This document shows positions 1 to 9,487 of a stretch of DNA of 64,000 nucleotides, in pieces. Where the stretch lies: NCBI GenBank assembly GCA_965247075.1, contig CBDFGK010000003.1, positions 2,352,302 to 2,416,301 of the forward strand. The letters are read 5' to 3'. Origin of the DNA: CBDFGK01 sp965247075 (GTDB lineage: Bacteria > Pseudomonadota > Gammaproteobacteria > Pseudomonadales > Halieaceae). Every line of letters starts with the position of its first letter. Position 1 is the first letter of the stretch. A program made the translations under genes and the position numbers. The notes beneath the pieces are model-generated. The model ran no database searches. It saw nothing but the letters and a program-made list of their open reading frames with translations, and had not been told where the DNA came from.

Positions 1-2
1 TC

Positions 3-1697
3 AGCAAACGTTTCGATGATAGCGAGGCGCTGCAAGGCATTAGCGCCGAAATTGCAGGCGCTTGTCTCACCGGTGTGGTCGGTCCCGATGGGGCCGGCAA
101 AACAACACTTATGCGCATGCTGGCGGCACTGATGACACCCAGCTCAGGTGAAATCACGGTTTGCGGTCAGGATGTGGTTCGCGATGCCCCGTTGATCCAT
201 GCACTGACTGGCTATATGCCGCAGCGCTTCGGGCTGTACGAAGACCTGTCGGTAATGGAGAACCTGCGCCTGTATGCCGACCTGCGCCAACTGGAAAAAG
301 CCCAGCGCGAGGAAATATTCCAGCGCCTGTTGCATTTCACCGGCCTCGAGCGCTTCGGCCGCCGCATGGCGGGGCAGTTGTCTGGGGGCATGAAGCAAAA
401 ACTCGGTTTGGCCTGTGCCTTGATGGCCAGGCCGCGAGTGCTGTTACTGGATGAGCCCAGCGTGGGTGTCGACCCCGTGAGTCGGCAAGATTTGTGGCAT
501 ATGGTGCAGGAACTGACCGGGGAGGGGATGGCCGTGGTCTGGTCCACCTCCTACCTCGATGAGGCCGAACGCTGCGACCGGGTACTGCTGCTGGAGCAAG
601 GTAAGCTGGTGTATTCCGGAGCACCGGCGCAATTGACCCGGCGATTGGAGGGCAGAAGCTATCTGGTGTCGAAGCTGTCCGGAGACCGGCGCAGGTTTCT
701 CACCGGCGCGCTGGCGATGGACTCGGTTTGTGACGGGGTAATTCAGGGGGATTGTGTGCGGCTGGTGCTCACCGCGCCCAATGACCGCAGCGCTGTCGAA
801 GCGCTGGCCGCGCCGCTGGGAGGGGAGCTGAAAACCGTGCCGCCGCGCCTTGAAGATGCGTTTATCGATCTGCTGGAAGGTGGCAGCTCAGGGCACTCCG
901 CGATTGCAGAGCAGATGGAACCGATTCAGGACAGTCGGGAAGTGATGGTGGAGTGCCGACAGTTGACCAAACGATTTGGCGATTTCACGGCGACCAAGCG
1001 GGTCAGTTTCTCGGTCAGGCGCGGCGAAATTCTGGGGCTGTTAGGCCCGAACGGCGCCGGCAAGTCCACGACCTTCAAAATGTTATGTGGTCTGCTTACA
1101 CCCAGTTCAGGACACGCTGAGGTGGTCGGTCTGGATCTGAGAACAGCGGGCAGTGCGGCCAGGCTGCAACTGGGTTATATGTCACAGAAGTTTTCCCTGT
1201 ACGGCTTGATGACGGTGGTGCAGAACCTTGAGTTCTTCTCCGGTGTCTACGGTTTGCGGGGCCGTGAACAGCAATCGCGCATCGACGCAATGATTGAGAT
1301 CTTTCACCTGCATGATTTTCTGCACCACTCGCCGGATGACCTATCCCTCGGTTACAGGCAGCGCATGGCCCTGGCCTGTGCGCTAATGCACCGTCCGCGG
1401 GTGTTATTTCTGGATGAACCCACCTCGGGCGTAGATCCCGTCACCCGCCGCGAGTTCTGGACCCTTATCACCGGTTTGGTAGCCAAGGGCGTCACCGTGC
1501 TGGTGACCACGCACTTTATGGACGAGGCAGAATACTGCGATCGAGTGGCATTGGTGCATCGGGGCGAGCTGATTGCCCTCGATACACCGGATGCGCTCAA
1601 AGCCGGCGTGGCCAGTCCGGAGCGACCTGAACCGACCATGGAAGAAGCGTTTATTGATCTGATACTGGCCCAGGGTCCGGCGCAGGAGGTTGCATGA
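3..1697 (+). CDS. ABC transporter ATP-binding protein with two fused nucleotide-binding domains (5' partial)
   Basis: This is the energising subunit of an ABC-2 type exporter, YbhF-like. The reading frame is open to the window edge, so the true start lies upstream; the GTG at 75 lies just before the first Walker A and is not the start. The first domain has Walker A (GPDGAGKTT), signature (LSGGMKQK) and Walker B (LLLDEPSVGVDP). The second has GPNGAGKST, LSLGYRQR and LFLDEPTSGVDP. The second domain keeps the switch histidine (VTTHFMDEAE); in the first, a serine stands there (WSTSYLDEAE), so one ATP site may be weak. The stop overlaps the next start (ATGA), so the three genes form one operon. 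A periplasmic adaptor (HlyD/YbhG-like) would be expected upstream, outside the window. The substrate is unknown. Confidence 0.93.
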   Translation, partial: SKRFDDSEALQGISAEIAGACLTGVVGPDGAGKTTLMRMLAALMTPSSGEITVCGQDVVRDAPLIHALTGYMPQRFGLYEDLSVMENLRLYADLRQLEKAQREEIFQRLLHFTGLERFGRRMAGQLSGGMKQKLGLACALMARPRVLLLDEPSVGVDPVSRQDLWHMVQELTGEGMAVVWSTSYLDEAERCDRVLLLEQGKLVYSGAPAQLTRRLEGRSYLVSKLSGDRRRFLTGALAMDSVCDGVIQGDCVRLVLTAPNDRSAVEALAAPLGGELKTVPPRLEDAFIDLLEGGSSGHSAIAEQMEPIQDSREVMVECRQLTKRFGDFTATKRVSFSVRRGEILGLLGPNGAGKSTTFKMLCGLLTPSSGHAEVVGLDLRTAGSAARLQLGYMSQKFSLYGLMTVVQNLEFFSGVYGLRGREQQSRIDAMIEIFHLHDFLHHSPDDLSLGYRQRMALACALMHRPRVLFLDEPTSGVDPVTRREFWTLITGLVAKGVTVLVTTHFMDEAEYCDRVALVHRGELIALDTPDALKAGVASPERPEPTMEEAFIDLILAQGPAQEVA

Positions 1698-2839
1698 ATG
1701 CACGGCTGAAGGCACTCACCATGCCCCTGTCCTGGATGCGGCTCAGGGCCCTGGTCATCAAGGAAACCCTGCAGGCGATGCGCGACCCCTCCACGCTATT
1801 GATCGCCTTTGTACTGCCTCCGCTATTACTGTTCCTGTTTGCCAACGCGGTCTCACTGGATGTCAAAAACGTTAGTTTTGGCGTGGTGCTGGAAGGGAGC
1901 GGGTCCGCTGCCGCCGATCTCGCTGCAGCCTATGCCGGCACACCCTATTTTCGGGTGACAGGCGCGCGGGACCGGCGCGAATTGAAACCCCTGATGACAG
2001 GTGGGAAATTGAAGGGTTTCGTGGTCATTCCAGAGGATTTTGACACACAGTTGCTCAAACCGGGTGCGCGGGTGCAGCTACAGGTCATCACCGATGGCTC
2101 GGAGCCCAACACCGCAACCTTTGTCGCAGGCTATGCCCAGGGTGTGCTCGGCAACTGGTATGCCGGTTACCGCGCTGCCGCGTCAGCTGTTGCTGCCATC
2201 AGCCTTGAACAGCGCTTCTGGTTCAACCCGGAACTGGAGAGTCGGCAGGTGCTGTTGCCGGGGGTAATGGCGGTCATCATGACCATAATCGGAACCATGC
2301 TCACCGCGCTGGTTGTCGCCAGAGAGTGGGAGCGGGGCACTATGGAGGCGATGATGTCCACGCCGGCGGCGGTGCTGGAGTTGCTGCTTAGCAAGCTGGC
2401 GCCGTATTTCCTGTTGGGGATTGTGGCGACCCTGGGCTGCGCTTTTATGATGGTTTTTATCTATGGGATGCCTTTTCGCGGCTCCATACCGGCCCTGCTA
2501 CTGCTGAGCGCCGTGTTTCTGGTGCCGGCTCTGGGGCAGGGCCTGCTGATCTCGACACTGACAAAAAACCAATATCTGGCATCGCAAATTGCACTCTTCT
2601 CCGGCTTTATGCCGGCACTGCTATTGTCTGGGTTTATCTATGAAATCGATACGATGCCGCTGTGGCTGCAGTTGCTGACCAACCTCGTGCCGGCCCGACA
2701 CTTTGTGGAGGCGATGCAGACGATTTTCCTGGCCGGTGATCTGTGGCCGCAATTGCTGCGCAATGTACTCGGCCTGGCCGCAGTTGCCGCTGTGTTTTTT
2801 GGCCTGATCCTGCTAAAAACCCACCAGCGGCTGGACTGA
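1694..2839 (+). CDS. ABC-2 type transporter permease, YbhS-like
   Basis: Inner-membrane permease of 381 residues in the ABC-2 family. It has an N-terminal membrane segment (around residues 33-52, PLLLFLFANA), a large periplasmic loop to about residue 175, and a C-terminal block of five hydrophobic segments that begins near residue 190 and ends with FFGLILLK. The family motif REWERGTMEAMMSTP sits between the membrane helices. The ATG overlaps the stop of the ATPase gene by four bases and the TGA overlaps the next start by one, so translation is coupled. It should pair with the following permease as a heterodimer exporting an unidentified substrate. Confidence 0.92.
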   Translation: MNARLKALTMPLSWMRLRALVIKETLQAMRDPSTLLIAFVLPPLLLFLFANAVSLDVKNVSFGVVLEGSGSAAADLAAAYAGTPYFRVTGARDRRELKPLMTGGKLKGFVVIPEDFDTQLLKPGARVQLQVITDGSEPNTATFVAGYAQGVLGNWYAGYRAAASAVAAISLEQRFWFNPELESRQVLLPGVMAVIMTIIGTMLTALVVAREWERGTMEAMMSTPAAVLELLLSKLAPYFLLGIVATLGCAFMMVFIYGMPFRGSIPALLLLSAVFLVPALGQGLLISTLTKNQYLASQIALFSGFMPALLLSGFIYEIDTMPLWLQLLTNLVPARHFVEAMQTIFLAGDLWPQLLRNVLGLAAVAAVFFGLILLKTHQRLD

Positions 2840-3957
2840 TGTTGAGCCGTCTCAAGACCGCAATTGTCAAGGAGCTGACTTGCTACCTGCGCGACCCGGC
2901 CACGCGGGGCTTTATGATCGGCGCCCCCATATTCCAGACGCTGATCTTCGCCTTTGCGGCTTCGCTGGATGTGCAGAATATTGATATCGCGATTTTTGAC
3001 CAGGATGCCGGGCGCTGGTCCCATGAGGTGGTGGCGCGTGTGGATGGTGCCTGGTTCACCGACGAACTGATTTCCGTTCACAGCCGGCGAGGAATGGATG
3101 AACTCATCGCCCAGCGGCGCGCGATTGTGGGCTTGTACATGGCGCCGGATTTCTCGCGGCGAATTGAGGCCGGCCAACCCGCCCGGGTACAGGTGATTGT
3201 GGATGGACGCCGGGCCAATGCGGGGCAGGTCTCGGTGTCGTATCTGCGGCAGATAATTGCACAGATCGCGGCAGAATCCAGGCGCCCCGGCGCTATCGGG
3301 GTGGCGATGCCCGCGATGCCCGCGATGCAGGTGCGGCACTGGTTTAACGCCAATCTGAACTTTCGCACCTTTATAGTGGTCAACCTGACGGCGGTGCTGG
3401 CCATGATGATGTGCCTGGTGGTGACTTCGTTGTCACTGGCGCGGGAGCGGGAGATGGGTACTTTTGACCAGTTACTGGTCTCTCCGCTGACACCGCTGGA
3501 AATCATTCTGTCGAAGGTTTTCCCGGGTATGCTTGCCGGTATAGTTGTCAGCCTGCTGATTCTGCTGCTTGCTATCTTCGTGTTCGGCGCGCCTTTCACC
3601 GGCAGCCCGCCGCTGTTGTTACTGGGCCTGTTGGTGTTCGTATTATCGGTGGTCGGGTATGGGCTGGTGATATCGGCATTTGCACAAACCCAGCAGCAGG
3701 CTGTGCTGGGTAATTTCTTCAGCAGTATGCCCTTTATTATTACCTCTGGTTTTATAACGCCGGTTGAGAATATGCCCCAGTGGTTGCAGGCGGCGACGGT
3801 GATCAATCCGCTCAAGCACTACCTGTTGGTGGTGCAGGGCTGCATTTTCAAAGCGCAGCCCGCAGCGCAGGTGCTGGAAAATATCTGGCCCCTGACCATC
3901 ATAGCGCTGGTTTCCTTTTCGCTGGCGACGATCATTGTGAAGCGTAAACTGGCTTGA
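2839..3957 (+). CDS. ABC-2 type transporter permease, YbhR-like
   Basis: Second permease of the exporter, 372 residues from the ATG at 2839 that overlaps the preceding TGA. An upstream in-frame start at 2743 exists but would run deep into the previous gene. Topology matches the partner: one N-terminal membrane segment, a long periplasmic loop with a proline-alanine-methionine repeat near residue 155 (AMPAMPAMQ), then a C-terminal membrane bundle. It carries the family motif REREMGTFDQLLVSPL. It is the last gene of the operon. Confidence 0.92.
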   Translation: MLSRLKTAIVKELTCYLRDPATRGFMIGAPIFQTLIFAFAASLDVQNIDIAIFDQDAGRWSHEVVARVDGAWFTDELISVHSRRGMDELIAQRRAIVGLYMAPDFSRRIEAGQPARVQVIVDGRRANAGQVSVSYLRQIIAQIAAESRRPGAIGVAMPAMPAMQVRHWFNANLNFRTFIVVNLTAVLAMMMCLVVTSLSLAREREMGTFDQLLVSPLTPLEIILSKVFPGMLAGIVVSLLILLLAIFVFGAPFTGSPPLLLLGLLVFVLSVVGYGLVISAFAQTQQQAVLGNFFSSMPFIITSGFITPVENMPQWLQAATVINPLKHYLLVVQGCIFKAQPAAQVLENIWPLTIIALVSFSLATIIVKRKLA

Positions 3958-4008
3958 GCATCCCCGTATGTCAGGCTGGCAATTGACCCCGCCAAGGAGT
4001 GACTGGAC

Positions 4009-4165
4009 ATGGCGATTGATACCGGCAGAGAGAAGTCGTGGAGTACTGTCGCAAGCTGGCAGGCAGTGCCCTGCCCAGCGGCAATATCAGCGTATTTGAC
4101 CGCACAGCCGGTTTGATGGCGATCAGTCCCAGCTCCATGGATTACCAGCACATGGGGCAGGAGTT
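4009..4165 (+). pseudogene. Class II aldolase/adducin family, N-terminal fragment, frameshifted
   Basis: Beginning of a class II aldolase-like gene. The start peptide MAIDTGRE is in one frame and VVEYCRKLAGSALPSGNISV plus DRTAGLMAISPSSMDY is in another. The shift falls in an AGAGAG run at about 4027-4032 and fits a two-base slippage. The SGNISV and ISPS motifs are typical of the family's N-terminal region. Homology stops near 4165, where foreign sequence begins. The matching C-terminal part of the same family lies at 7871-8172 on the same strand, so one gene was broken; roughly 75 middle residues are absent. Confidence 0.7.
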
Positions 4166-4380
4166 ACCCGCGGTCCATTTACATCGGCTAGGTTTTGCGC
4201 TCGCGTCCGCGCGCCGAGAAAGCCGCCCTCATCGCGGCGTTCGCCAAAACGGTGTTGCCGTTGATGGCGGACGGCAAAATCGCGCCAGTGATCTCCGAAG
4301 TCTATCCGTTGGCAAACGCCGCCGCCCACCGCGCGATGGAAGCCAGCAGCTACTTCGGCAAGATCGTGCTGGCTGTGTGA
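4166..4380 (+). pseudogene. Zinc-type NAD(P)H:quinone oxidoreductase, C-terminal fragment
   Basis: Only the last 60 or so residues of a quinone oxidoreductase of the zeta-crystallin type are present: LRSRPRAEKAALIAAF, then LPLMADGKIAPVISEVYPL and a final SSYFGKIVLAV, ending in TGA. The frame is closed by a TAG at 4189, so nothing upstream can be translated with it. It marks the left edge of the DNA block that split the aldolase gene, and it implies that the block was carried in with a neighbouring gene cut short. Confidence 0.65.
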
Positions 4381-4891
4381 ATTGGTACATATGATTTCGC
4401 ACATGTTACTCTATAGCCGATTAACCTGATAAGTGGAGGTAAATATGAACGCTAGTAAAAGAACGATAAGTGATATTTTTAATGGCAACAGAACCATCGA
4501 AATCCCATTCTTCCAAAGGGCGTATGTTTGGGAAGAAGATCAATGGGAAAGGCTTCTTGACGATATGGAACATGTTAGCCAAAATAAAAAGCCGTATTTT
4601 CTTGGTTCGGTTATATTGAAGCAACAGAAAACACCGACGAATAACGATGCTGGTGACATTCGAACTTTGATTGATGGACAACAAAGGTTAACAACGATCA
4701 TTATATTTTTCAAATCTCTGTGGTTGTTAGCTGGGCATGATTCCTTCTTTGATGGCAGGTTTAAGTTATCTCAAGGCAAAAATAAGTTGGCACTTAAACA
4801 TAATCACAACGATATTGAATCTTTCGAGAAAATTTCAAATTTAAAAGAATTTGAAGAAATAGAAACTGATAAAGAAACTGATAAAAAAGAC

Positions 4892-6164
4892 CACTGCTGT
4901 CCCGTTAACTTTCATATGAGTTTCATTTGATTGACATCGGGCAGTCTGCCATCAGGCGGATCACCCCTTAACAACGCCATCAGGTCACGCTTATCAAACA
5001 AATTAAGCTGCAGTAATCGCAATAGCTGCTGCATACTCTTTGTGAGTCCAGACTGAAACTTCAGAAATGCAATTAGCAGGTATACGCACATCGCTATCCA
5101 TATTTGAGTCATCACTGCATTCTTGCTCGTGCCAACAAACGATTTGATTTTCAGGTTCTGTTTTATCCACTTAAAGAATAATTCCACTTGCCACCTGGCT
5201 TTGTAGACATCGGCAATCGTCTTGGCTGCCAGTTTGAAATTGTTTGTTAAAAACACATAGTGCTTACCCGTCTCCGCATCTTTGTAGCCAACCCGCCTTA
5301 ATCGAACAGGACATTTTTTGGAGACCTGGGGGCCGGTGAATTCTATCGTTTGATCACACGTCAAACCTTTGCCTTTCAGCACCGATCGACGCTCGATAAT
5401 GCGGTATTTTGCATTGCTCTTAAGCCGGGTGACGAAGAAAATACCCTTATCTGTCAATTGCTTATACCAAACGTAATCATTGTAGGCTTTATCAATTGCA
5501 ATAATACTTCCCTTAGGAAATATGAGCGTGCGACCCACTGTTACATCGTGCTTCTTCCCTTCCGTGACGACCACAAACTCCGGCAAATAACCCGCATGAT
5601 TCAAACCGACGTGCAGCTTAATCGCTCCTTTGGTGGTGCGAAAATCAGCCCAGGGAAACGCAGACAAACACAAGTCGATGGTGGACGCGTCCAGCGAATA
5701 AAGCGGGTGAGTAAATCTGAAACTATGATCAGGCGCCACGCCTTGGCAGCGAGTTAACAGTTTTCCAAACAGCGCTTCGTACAGAGCATAAGGCTTATCT
5801 TCATTGATGCGCGATAGGTTAGATCGCGACAGCTTCGCGCTGCCCAGGTGGTAAAGGCGATGCATTTGCGCCGACATATTATCCACGATATCACGCAAGC
5901 TGTTTCGACCAGACAATTGAGCCATCGTCAGCGACACAAACTGTGACCAGCGGGAGGCTTTACGAAAGGAACGGCCAGAATGATGTTGTTTGGCAAGGGT
6001 CTCAAATTCATGTCTCGGAACAAGTTTTAGTATTTGTGACAGGATCGTATTACAATGCGCCATGGTCTGGTTCCCTCTATTAATACACTGTTTTATAGAC
6101 AATCTCATTGTATCAATTGTGGCGGAATCAGACCTCCTTATTTCTCCTTAACGGGACAGCAGTG
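4892..6164 (-). mobile_element. Complete IS4-family insertion sequence
   Basis: The ends are perfect 17-bp inverted repeats: CACTGCTGTCCCGTTAA at 4892-4908 and its complement at 6148-6164. A 9-bp target duplication, AAAAAAGAC, is present at 4883-4891 and 6165-6173. The 1273-bp element holds one intact transposase gene on the minus strand. Intact ends, duplication and gene together indicate a recent insertion into the DUF262 gene. Confidence 0.95.
4912..6063 (-). CDS. IS4-family DDE transposase
   Basis: Transposase of the surrounding element, 383 residues from the ATG at 6063; a GAGGG stretch lies about ten bases before it. An upstream start at 6108 is possible but adds residues that look like element-end sequence. 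The DDE core is visible: first Asp in YSLDASTIDLCLSAFPW, second in IIAIDKAYNDYVW, and the Glu within the IS4 signature Y-2-R-3-E-6-K (YKARWQVELFFKWIK). The C-terminal part follows the IS4 pattern. No damage is visible, so it is probably active. Confidence 0.93.
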   Translation of the reverse strand: MAHCNTILSQILKLVPRHEFETLAKQHHSGRSFRKASRWSQFVSLTMAQLSGRNSLRDIVDNMSAQMHRLYHLGSAKLSRSNLSRINEDKPYALYEALFGKLLTRCQGVAPDHSFRFTHPLYSLDASTIDLCLSAFPWADFRTTKGAIKLHVGLNHAGYLPEFVVVTEGKKHDVTVGRTLIFPKGSIIAIDKAYNDYVWYKQLTDKGIFFVTRLKSNAKYRIIERRSVLKGKGLTCDQTIEFTGPQVSKKCPVRLRRVGYKDAETGKHYVFLTNNFKLAAKTIADVYKARWQVELFFKWIKQNLKIKSFVGTSKNAVMTQIWIAMCVYLLIAFLKFQSGLTKSMQQLLRLLQLNLFDKRDLMALLRGDPPDGRLPDVNQMKLI

Positions 6165-7610
6165 AAAAAAGACAATATTTTGGATGCCTATAATTTTTTC
6201 AAAAACAATATAGGCAAAAGAAAGTTAGATGCGAATATTATTATTCAAAAATTGATGTTTGTCGTAGTGGACTTAGGTGCTGAGGAAGATGAACAACAAA
6301 TTTTCGATACAATAAATTCTTTGGGTGTGCGTTTAACAACGGCAGAGTTGTTAAAAAATTATTTTTTCAACCGCGATGATTTGGATTTTTATAACAGGAA
6401 TTGGAAAGAAGTTTTTGAGAAAGGTGATGATACTAGGCTGTATTGGGAAAGAGAATTTTCTGCTGGCCGATTTTGGCGCACGTTTATTGATATGTTTTTT
6501 TATTCATACTTGCAAATAAAAATACAAGATCCCAATCATAAGGTAAGCACCAAAGATAAAAATGAGTTTTCAAGGGTTGACAGTCTTTTTCAATCCTATA
6601 AAGACTTCATTAAGAACTATGATATAGATAAAAAATGTATCATAAAGGAAATAAAGGAATATGCTTCTATTTTTCGAGAAAATTTTAATTATGAAATTAT
6701 TGAAAGAGAGTTAACTAATGAATTTGGGATAGAAAGGATTAATGCCATTATATTTGGATTGGAAAATTCTACTTTGATCCCATACACATTGTTTGTCCTT
6801 AAGAATGTAGAAGACAAAGGACAAAGAAAAGAATTGTTTAAATTCATTGAAACATATGTAATGCGTAGAATGGTCGTTAAGGCTACTACAAAAAATTACA
6901 ATCAGCTATTTACGGAAAGGATGATTGGAAACAAGATTTTATCCAAACCAGAATTTAGAAATCTTATTGAAAAAAGTGACGACCAAATCAACTATTTGCC
7001 AAACGATGGTGAATTGAAAAAAGGTTTTGATGAATCAATACTTATCAATAAACAATCTAAGGGCATTCTTTATTTTATCGAATCTAAAATTCGAAACAGA
7101 GATAAACAGGCCACCCAATTATTAGGCATTAATTCTTACAGCGTTGAACATATAATGCCAAAGAAATGGGAAAATAATTGGGGGCAATTAGAGACCCATG
7201 AAGAAAAAAACTTAAGAAACAAAAAACTTTTGACTTTGGGAAACTTGACAATCATCACCCAGTCACTTAATGCCTCGGTCAGAGATTCCAGTTGGGAAAC
7301 AAAAAAAATGGGGAGCGGGAAGCTGGGAGGTTTGGAGCGGTATTCGGCAGGCATTGAAACACTATCGCATTATTTGGGGGAACTTAATTGGAATGGAGAA
7401 CAAATAGAAAAAAGAGCCAATGACCTTTATACTAAATCTGTAAAAATATGGTCTGTTGAGTAAACTTATTGGAAACATCCAACAAACCGGATCATACAAA
7501 AACCAAACTTAATTAATCACCGTGAACTGTCTAATCTTCGATATCGACATCATGTTGATAACGAGGATATGAACAAACACTAGGCAAAGCGGTGGCGCGC
7601 GGGTGGGTCG

Positions 7611-7870
7611 GCGAATGATATTTTCGAGCGCATCACGCCGCGAATGGTGCAGCGATTTTCCGATGATGGCGTGGTGCTGTTGCGCGATGCCATCAGTGCG
7701 TCGTGGATTGAAAAACTGCGCGGCGGCGTGGACAAAAACATTGCCGAACCGAGCGCGCGCGGGCGCATCTGGAATCGCGATGACGATGGGCGCGTGTGTT
7801 TTTACGACAGCCATGCGTGGCGCGATATTGTCGAATACCGCGACTTCATCGAGCAATCGCCGATCGCCGA
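7611..7870 (+). pseudogene. Phytanoyl-CoA dioxygenase (PhyH) family, N-terminal fragment
   Basis: The frame reads ERITPRMVQRFSDDGVVLLR, then SASWIEKLRGGVDKNI and VEYRDFIEQSPIAE, matching the start of PhyH-type 2-oxoglutarate oxygenases. It stops at about 7870, before any Fe-binding HxD motif, where the aldolase C-terminal sequence resumes. No convincing start codon with ribosome site is seen upstream. It marks the right edge of the inserted block. The 147 bases between the DUF262 stop and this fragment hold nothing I recognise. Confidence 0.6.
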
Positions 7871-8172
7871 ACATGATTGCTTTCACTGGTCGCGCCACCG
7901 TGCCCCTGGCTCCCTATCACCTGTATGGCACAGAGCTTTTGGCCGCAGCTGCGATTGCCGCGCTGCAGGGCGGTTCTGCCTGTTTGCTGGAAAGCCACGG
8001 CGTACTGGCGGTGGGTGGCGATCTTCACCAGGCATGGTCTACGGCGGCACAAATTGAATTCTGTGCCGATTTGTACCTGCGGGCGCAATCGATTGGGGAG
8101 CCGAAAACCCTCAGCGATCAACAGATTACCGAGGTGATTGCCCGGCTGGAGTCATACAAAAGACAGCAATAG
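7871..8172 (+). pseudogene. Class II aldolase/adducin family, C-terminal fragment
   Basis: The frame reads MIAFTGRATVPLAPYHLYGT, then ALQGGSACLLESHGVLAVGG and AAQIEFCADLYLRA, ending at TAG 8170. The SHGVLAVG segment includes the conserved C-terminal zinc-ligand histidine region of class II aldolases. It completes the fragment at 4009-4165. It sits 64 bases before the P450 gene, so the original gene was probably part of this catabolic neighbourhood. Confidence 0.7.
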
Positions 8173-8236
8173 GGGTGGTCAATATCCCAAATGGAACGCT
8201 ATAGTGTGCAGCGTCAACAGGTGAGGGGGAAATGAA

Positions 8237-9487
8237 ATGTCAGTAGCTTTTGATGAATCAGTCGTCGATATCGATCCGGCGTCAATTCCGCTAGAGGAGT
8301 TGAATGTGGGCAATCCCTGGTTGTTTTCCACCGATAGCCACTGGGCCTGGTTCAAACGCCTGCGTGAAGAAGCGCCGGTTCACTACTGCAAGGAAAGCGA
8401 GTTTGGCCCCTACTGGTCGGTGACTCGTTATGACGAGATCATGCAGGTAGACACCTCCCATGACATATTTTCATCCGAACCCAGCATCACCATCGGCGAC
8501 CAGCCGGAAGACTTCAGCCTGCCCATGTTTATCGCCATGGATGAACCGCGCCACAGCAAGCAACGTGGTGAGGTCAATCCGGCCGTGGGCTCGCGCAACC
8601 TGCCAAATTTCGCCCAGCTAATCCGTCAGCGCACTCAGGAGGTGTTGGATGATTTGCCCCTCGGTGAGACCTTTAACTGGGTCGACAAAGTTTCCATAGA
8701 ACTCACCACCCGCATGCTGGCGACGCTGTTCGATTTCCCCTACGAAGATCGGCATCTGTTGACGCGCTGGTCGGATGTGGCGACTTCTATACCCGGCATG
8801 GGCACTATCGTTGACGAAGAGCAGCGCCAAAAGGAGTTGCTGGAGTGCCTGGCCTACTTTACCGAATTGTGGAATCAGCGCGTCAACAGGGAGCCCGGTT
8901 ACGATATGGTTTCCATGCTGGCCCACGGTGAGGCCACCCGCAACATGGAGCCGTTGGAATACCTGGGTAACCTGGTGCTGTTGATTGTGGGCGGTAACGA
9001 CACTACCCGTAACTCCATGACCGGCAGTGTGTTGGCCTTAAACCAGTTCCCATCGGAATACGACAAGCTGCGCAAGAATCACAAGTTAATACCGTCCATG
9101 GTTTCAGAAACTATCCGCTGGCAGACTCCACTGGCTCATATGCGCCGGGTTGCCAAGGTCGATACCGAGCTGGGGGGGCAGCAGATCAAGGCCGGTGACA
9201 AGGTAGTCATGTGGTACATATCCGGCAACCGCGACGAGCGTGTGTTCGAAGGTCCGGACTCTTTTATTATTGGCAGACCCAATGTGCGCAAACACCTGTC
9301 CTTTGGCTATGGGGTGCATCGCTGCATGGGCAGTCATTTGGCGGAGCTTCAGTTGAAAATATTGTGGGAAGAAATCCTGGCGCGTTTTGACAAGGTAGAA
9401 GTGGTGGGCGAACCGCAGCGCATCCTGTCTACTTTCGTTAAGGGCTATACGGAACTGCCGGTACGGCTTCACCCAAAACAGGGCTGA
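8237..9487 (+). CDS. Cytochrome P450, CYP153 family (terminal alkane/fatty acid hydroxylase)
   Basis: Cytosolic class I P450 of 416 residues. Visible landmarks are the I-helix oxygen-binding motif GGNDTTRNS, the ExxR motif (SETIRW) and the heme-binding loop FGYGVHRCMGSHLAE with the cysteine ligand. Segments such as GPYWSVTRYDEIM, MFIAMDEP and TPLAHMRR closely resemble CYP153A enzymes, which hydroxylate the terminal carbon of alkanes or fatty acids. ATG 8237 follows GAGGGGG. Ferredoxin and ferredoxin reductase partners are not in the window. The downstream alcohol dehydrogenases and beta-oxidation genes would process the products. Its 3' end overlaps the convergent sulfotransferase gene by 50 bases. 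Confidence 0.93.
   Translation: MSVAFDESVVDIDPASIPLEELNVGNPWLFSTDSHWAWFKRLREEAPVHYCKESEFGPYWSVTRYDEIMQVDTSHDIFSSEPSITIGDQPEDFSLPMFIAMDEPRHSKQRGEVNPAVGSRNLPNFAQLIRQRTQEVLDDLPLGETFNWVDKVSIELTTRMLATLFDFPYEDRHLLTRWSDVATSIPGMGTIVDEEQRQKELLECLAYFTELWNQRVNREPGYDMVSMLAHGEATRNMEPLEYLGNLVLLIVGGNDTTRNSMTGSVLALNQFPSEYDKLRKNHKLIPSMVSETIRWQTPLAHMRRVAKVDTELGGQQIKAGDKVVMWYISGNRDERVFEGPDSFIIGRPNVRKHLSFGYGVHRCMGSHLAELQLKILWEEILARFDKVEVVGEPQRILSTFVKGYTELPVRLHPKQG

Larger units (their letters stand above)
4445..7463 (+). pseudogene. DUF262/DUF1524 (GmrSD-like) protein gene interrupted by an IS4-family element
   Basis: A type IV restriction-like gene. The start is ATG 4445, five bases after GGAGG. The N-terminal DUF262 part has IPFFQRAYVWEEDQWERLLDD and the nucleotide-related motif DGQQRLTT. 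The C-terminal half carries a DUF1524 His-Me-like nuclease motif, SVEHIMPKKW followed by LLTLGNLTIITQSLNASV. The element at 4892-6164 lies after codon 149. Removing it with one copy of the 9-bp duplication restores an open frame of 578 residues (DKKD joined to NILDAY), so the gene was intact before insertion. It is much more AT-rich than its surroundings, as expected for an acquired defence gene. GmrSD proteins cleave modified phage DNA; that role here is inferred from family only. Confidence 0.85.
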
